Part shown: in pieces, positions 5,416 through 6,160 of the stretch
How positions within the stretch are numbered: position 1 is the first letter of the stretch
Layout of the letters: each line of letters opens with the position of its first letter
Assembly (NCBI GenBank): GCA_031411575.1
Contig: JANOBJ010000242.1
Span: 1 to 6,160, forward strand
DNA from: JANOBJ01 sp031411575
GTDB taxonomy: Bacteria; Pseudomonadota; Gammaproteobacteria; Burkholderiales; Burkholderiaceae_C
Length of the DNA: 6,160 nt
Direction: 5' to 3'
Program-made: the position numbers and the translations under genes
Notes under the pieces: model-generated
Told to the model about the DNA's origin: nothing
Seen by the model: only the letters and a program-made list of their open reading frames with translations
Databases searched by the model: none

Positions 5416-6160
5416 ATGAACGACTCAACGTCTGCGTCGGTGTATCACGCCTACCGCAACAACACCTACCTCTTCGGCGGCAATGCGCCCTACGTCGAGG
5501 AGATGTATGAAAACTACCTGAGCAATCCCGGCAGCGTGCCCGACAACTGGCGCGGCTACTTTGATGCGCTGCAGCACGTGCCTGCGGTCGACGGCAGCAA
5601 TACCAAAGACGTACCGCACCTGCCGGTCGTCAATGCGTTTGCCGAGCGTGCCAAGCAGGGCGGTACCCGGGTGGTGCAGGCCAGTGGCGCCGATTCCGAG
5701 ATGGGCCGCAAGCGCACTGCGGTGCAGCAGTTGATCGCTGCGTACCGCAACGTGGGTGCGCGCTGGGCCGACTTAGATCCGCTCAAACGTACCGAGCGCG
5801 ACCATATTCCTGATTTAGATCCTGCTTTCTACGGTTTCTCCGACTCTGATCAAGAAGCGGTGTTTGACACCAGCAATACCTATTTCGGCAAGGCGACAAT
5901 GAGCTTGCGTGATTTGCTCAACGCCTTGCGCGAAACCTACTGCGGCACGATTGGTATGGAGTTTATGTACTCGACCAACCAAGACGAAAAGCGCTGGTGG
6001 CAAGAAAAGCTGGAGTCCACACGAGGCAAGCCGATACTCAATACGGCACAAAAGAAAAATATTCTGCAGACGCTGACGGCGGCTGAAGGCCTAGAGCGTT
6101 ATTTGCACACCAAATATGTCGGTCAAAAGCGCTTTTCACTCGAGGGCGGCGAGAGCTTTA
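5416..6160 (+). CDS. sucA: 2-oxoglutarate dehydrogenase E1 component, N-terminal part (3' end outside window)
   Basis: This is the thiamine-diphosphate-dependent E1 subunit of the 2-oxoglutarate dehydrogenase complex. It decarboxylates 2-oxoglutarate and passes the succinyl group to the lipoyl E2 (SucB) in the TCA cycle. The first 248 residues are present of about 950. Residues 10-50 form the N-terminal E1 segment thought to contact E2/E3, with YLFGGNAPYVEEMYENYL and NPGSVPDNWRGYF. Further typical stretches are AVQQLIAAYRNVGARWADLDPLKR (about 101-124), FMYSTNQDEKRWWQEKLE and the last residues EGGESF. The catalytic domain lies beyond the edge. The Shine-Dalgarno GGAGGT is 9 bases upstream. Codon use changes partway: 22 of 115 codons before 5761 end in A or T, against 52 of 133 after, including two TTA codons at 5773 and 5815. 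sucB and lpd would be expected downstream. Confidence 0.95.
   Translation, partial: MNDSTSASVYHAYRNNTYLFGGNAPYVEEMYENYLSNPGSVPDNWRGYFDALQHVPAVDGSNTKDVPHLPVVNAFAERAKQGGTRVVQASGADSEMGRKRTAVQQLIAAYRNVGARWADLDPLKRTERDHIPDLDPAFYGFSDSDQEAVFDTSNTYFGKATMSLRDLLNALRETYCGTIGMEFMYSTNQDEKRWWQEKLESTRGKPILNTAQKKNILQTLTAAEGLERYLHTKYVGQKRFSLEGGESF

Overview
This window looks like chromosome from a GC-rich betaproteobacterium, most likely of the order Burkholderiales and close to Comamonadaceae. The grounds are the strong G/C third-position bias, the PrpE and SucA sequence styles, and a SucA N-terminus of the form common in that group. This assignment is inference from sequence character; no search was run. 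No tRNA, rRNA, CRISPR array, insertion sequence or prophage gene was seen.

Layout. Bases 2-1246 (+) are the C-terminal two thirds of propionyl-CoA synthetase (prpE), cut by the left edge. A 56-base gap with GC-rich hairpins separates it from a convergent three-gene minus-strand unit, read right to left: (1) 5124-3796, an exported protein with TPR-like repeats followed by an outer-membrane beta-barrel, of Slam/DUF560-like layout; (2) 3740-2175, a secreted FecR-domain protein with a proline-rich linker and a glycine-rich, beta-rich C-terminal domain resembling the TbpB-type barrel of Slam cargo proteins; (3) 2160-1303, an exported minimal ATP-dependent DNA ligase of the Lig E type. The gaps are 55 and 14 bases with no terminator seen, so the three are probably one operon. 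A 291-base divergent intergenic region (5125-5415) follows. It holds a good sigma70-type promoter for the operon, a 15-base palindrome beside the first ribosome binding site, and a hairpin directly against the ribosome binding site of the rightward gene. From 5416 (+) to the right edge is the N-terminal quarter of sucA, the E1 subunit of 2-oxoglutarate dehydrogenase.

How the genes may work together. prpE and sucA are central-metabolism genes that flank the minus-strand unit. All three unit products carry Sec-type signal peptides, so the unit acts in the envelope. My leading hypothesis is that the TPR/barrel protein moves or displays the FecR-domain protein across the outer membrane, as Slam proteins do for TbpB-like or hemophilin-like cargo (a type XI secretion-like pair), and that a periplasmic or extracellular DNA ligase is co-expressed with it. 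The pairing, gene order and signal peptides are seen in the sequence. The Slam/cargo relation and any link to DNA are inference.
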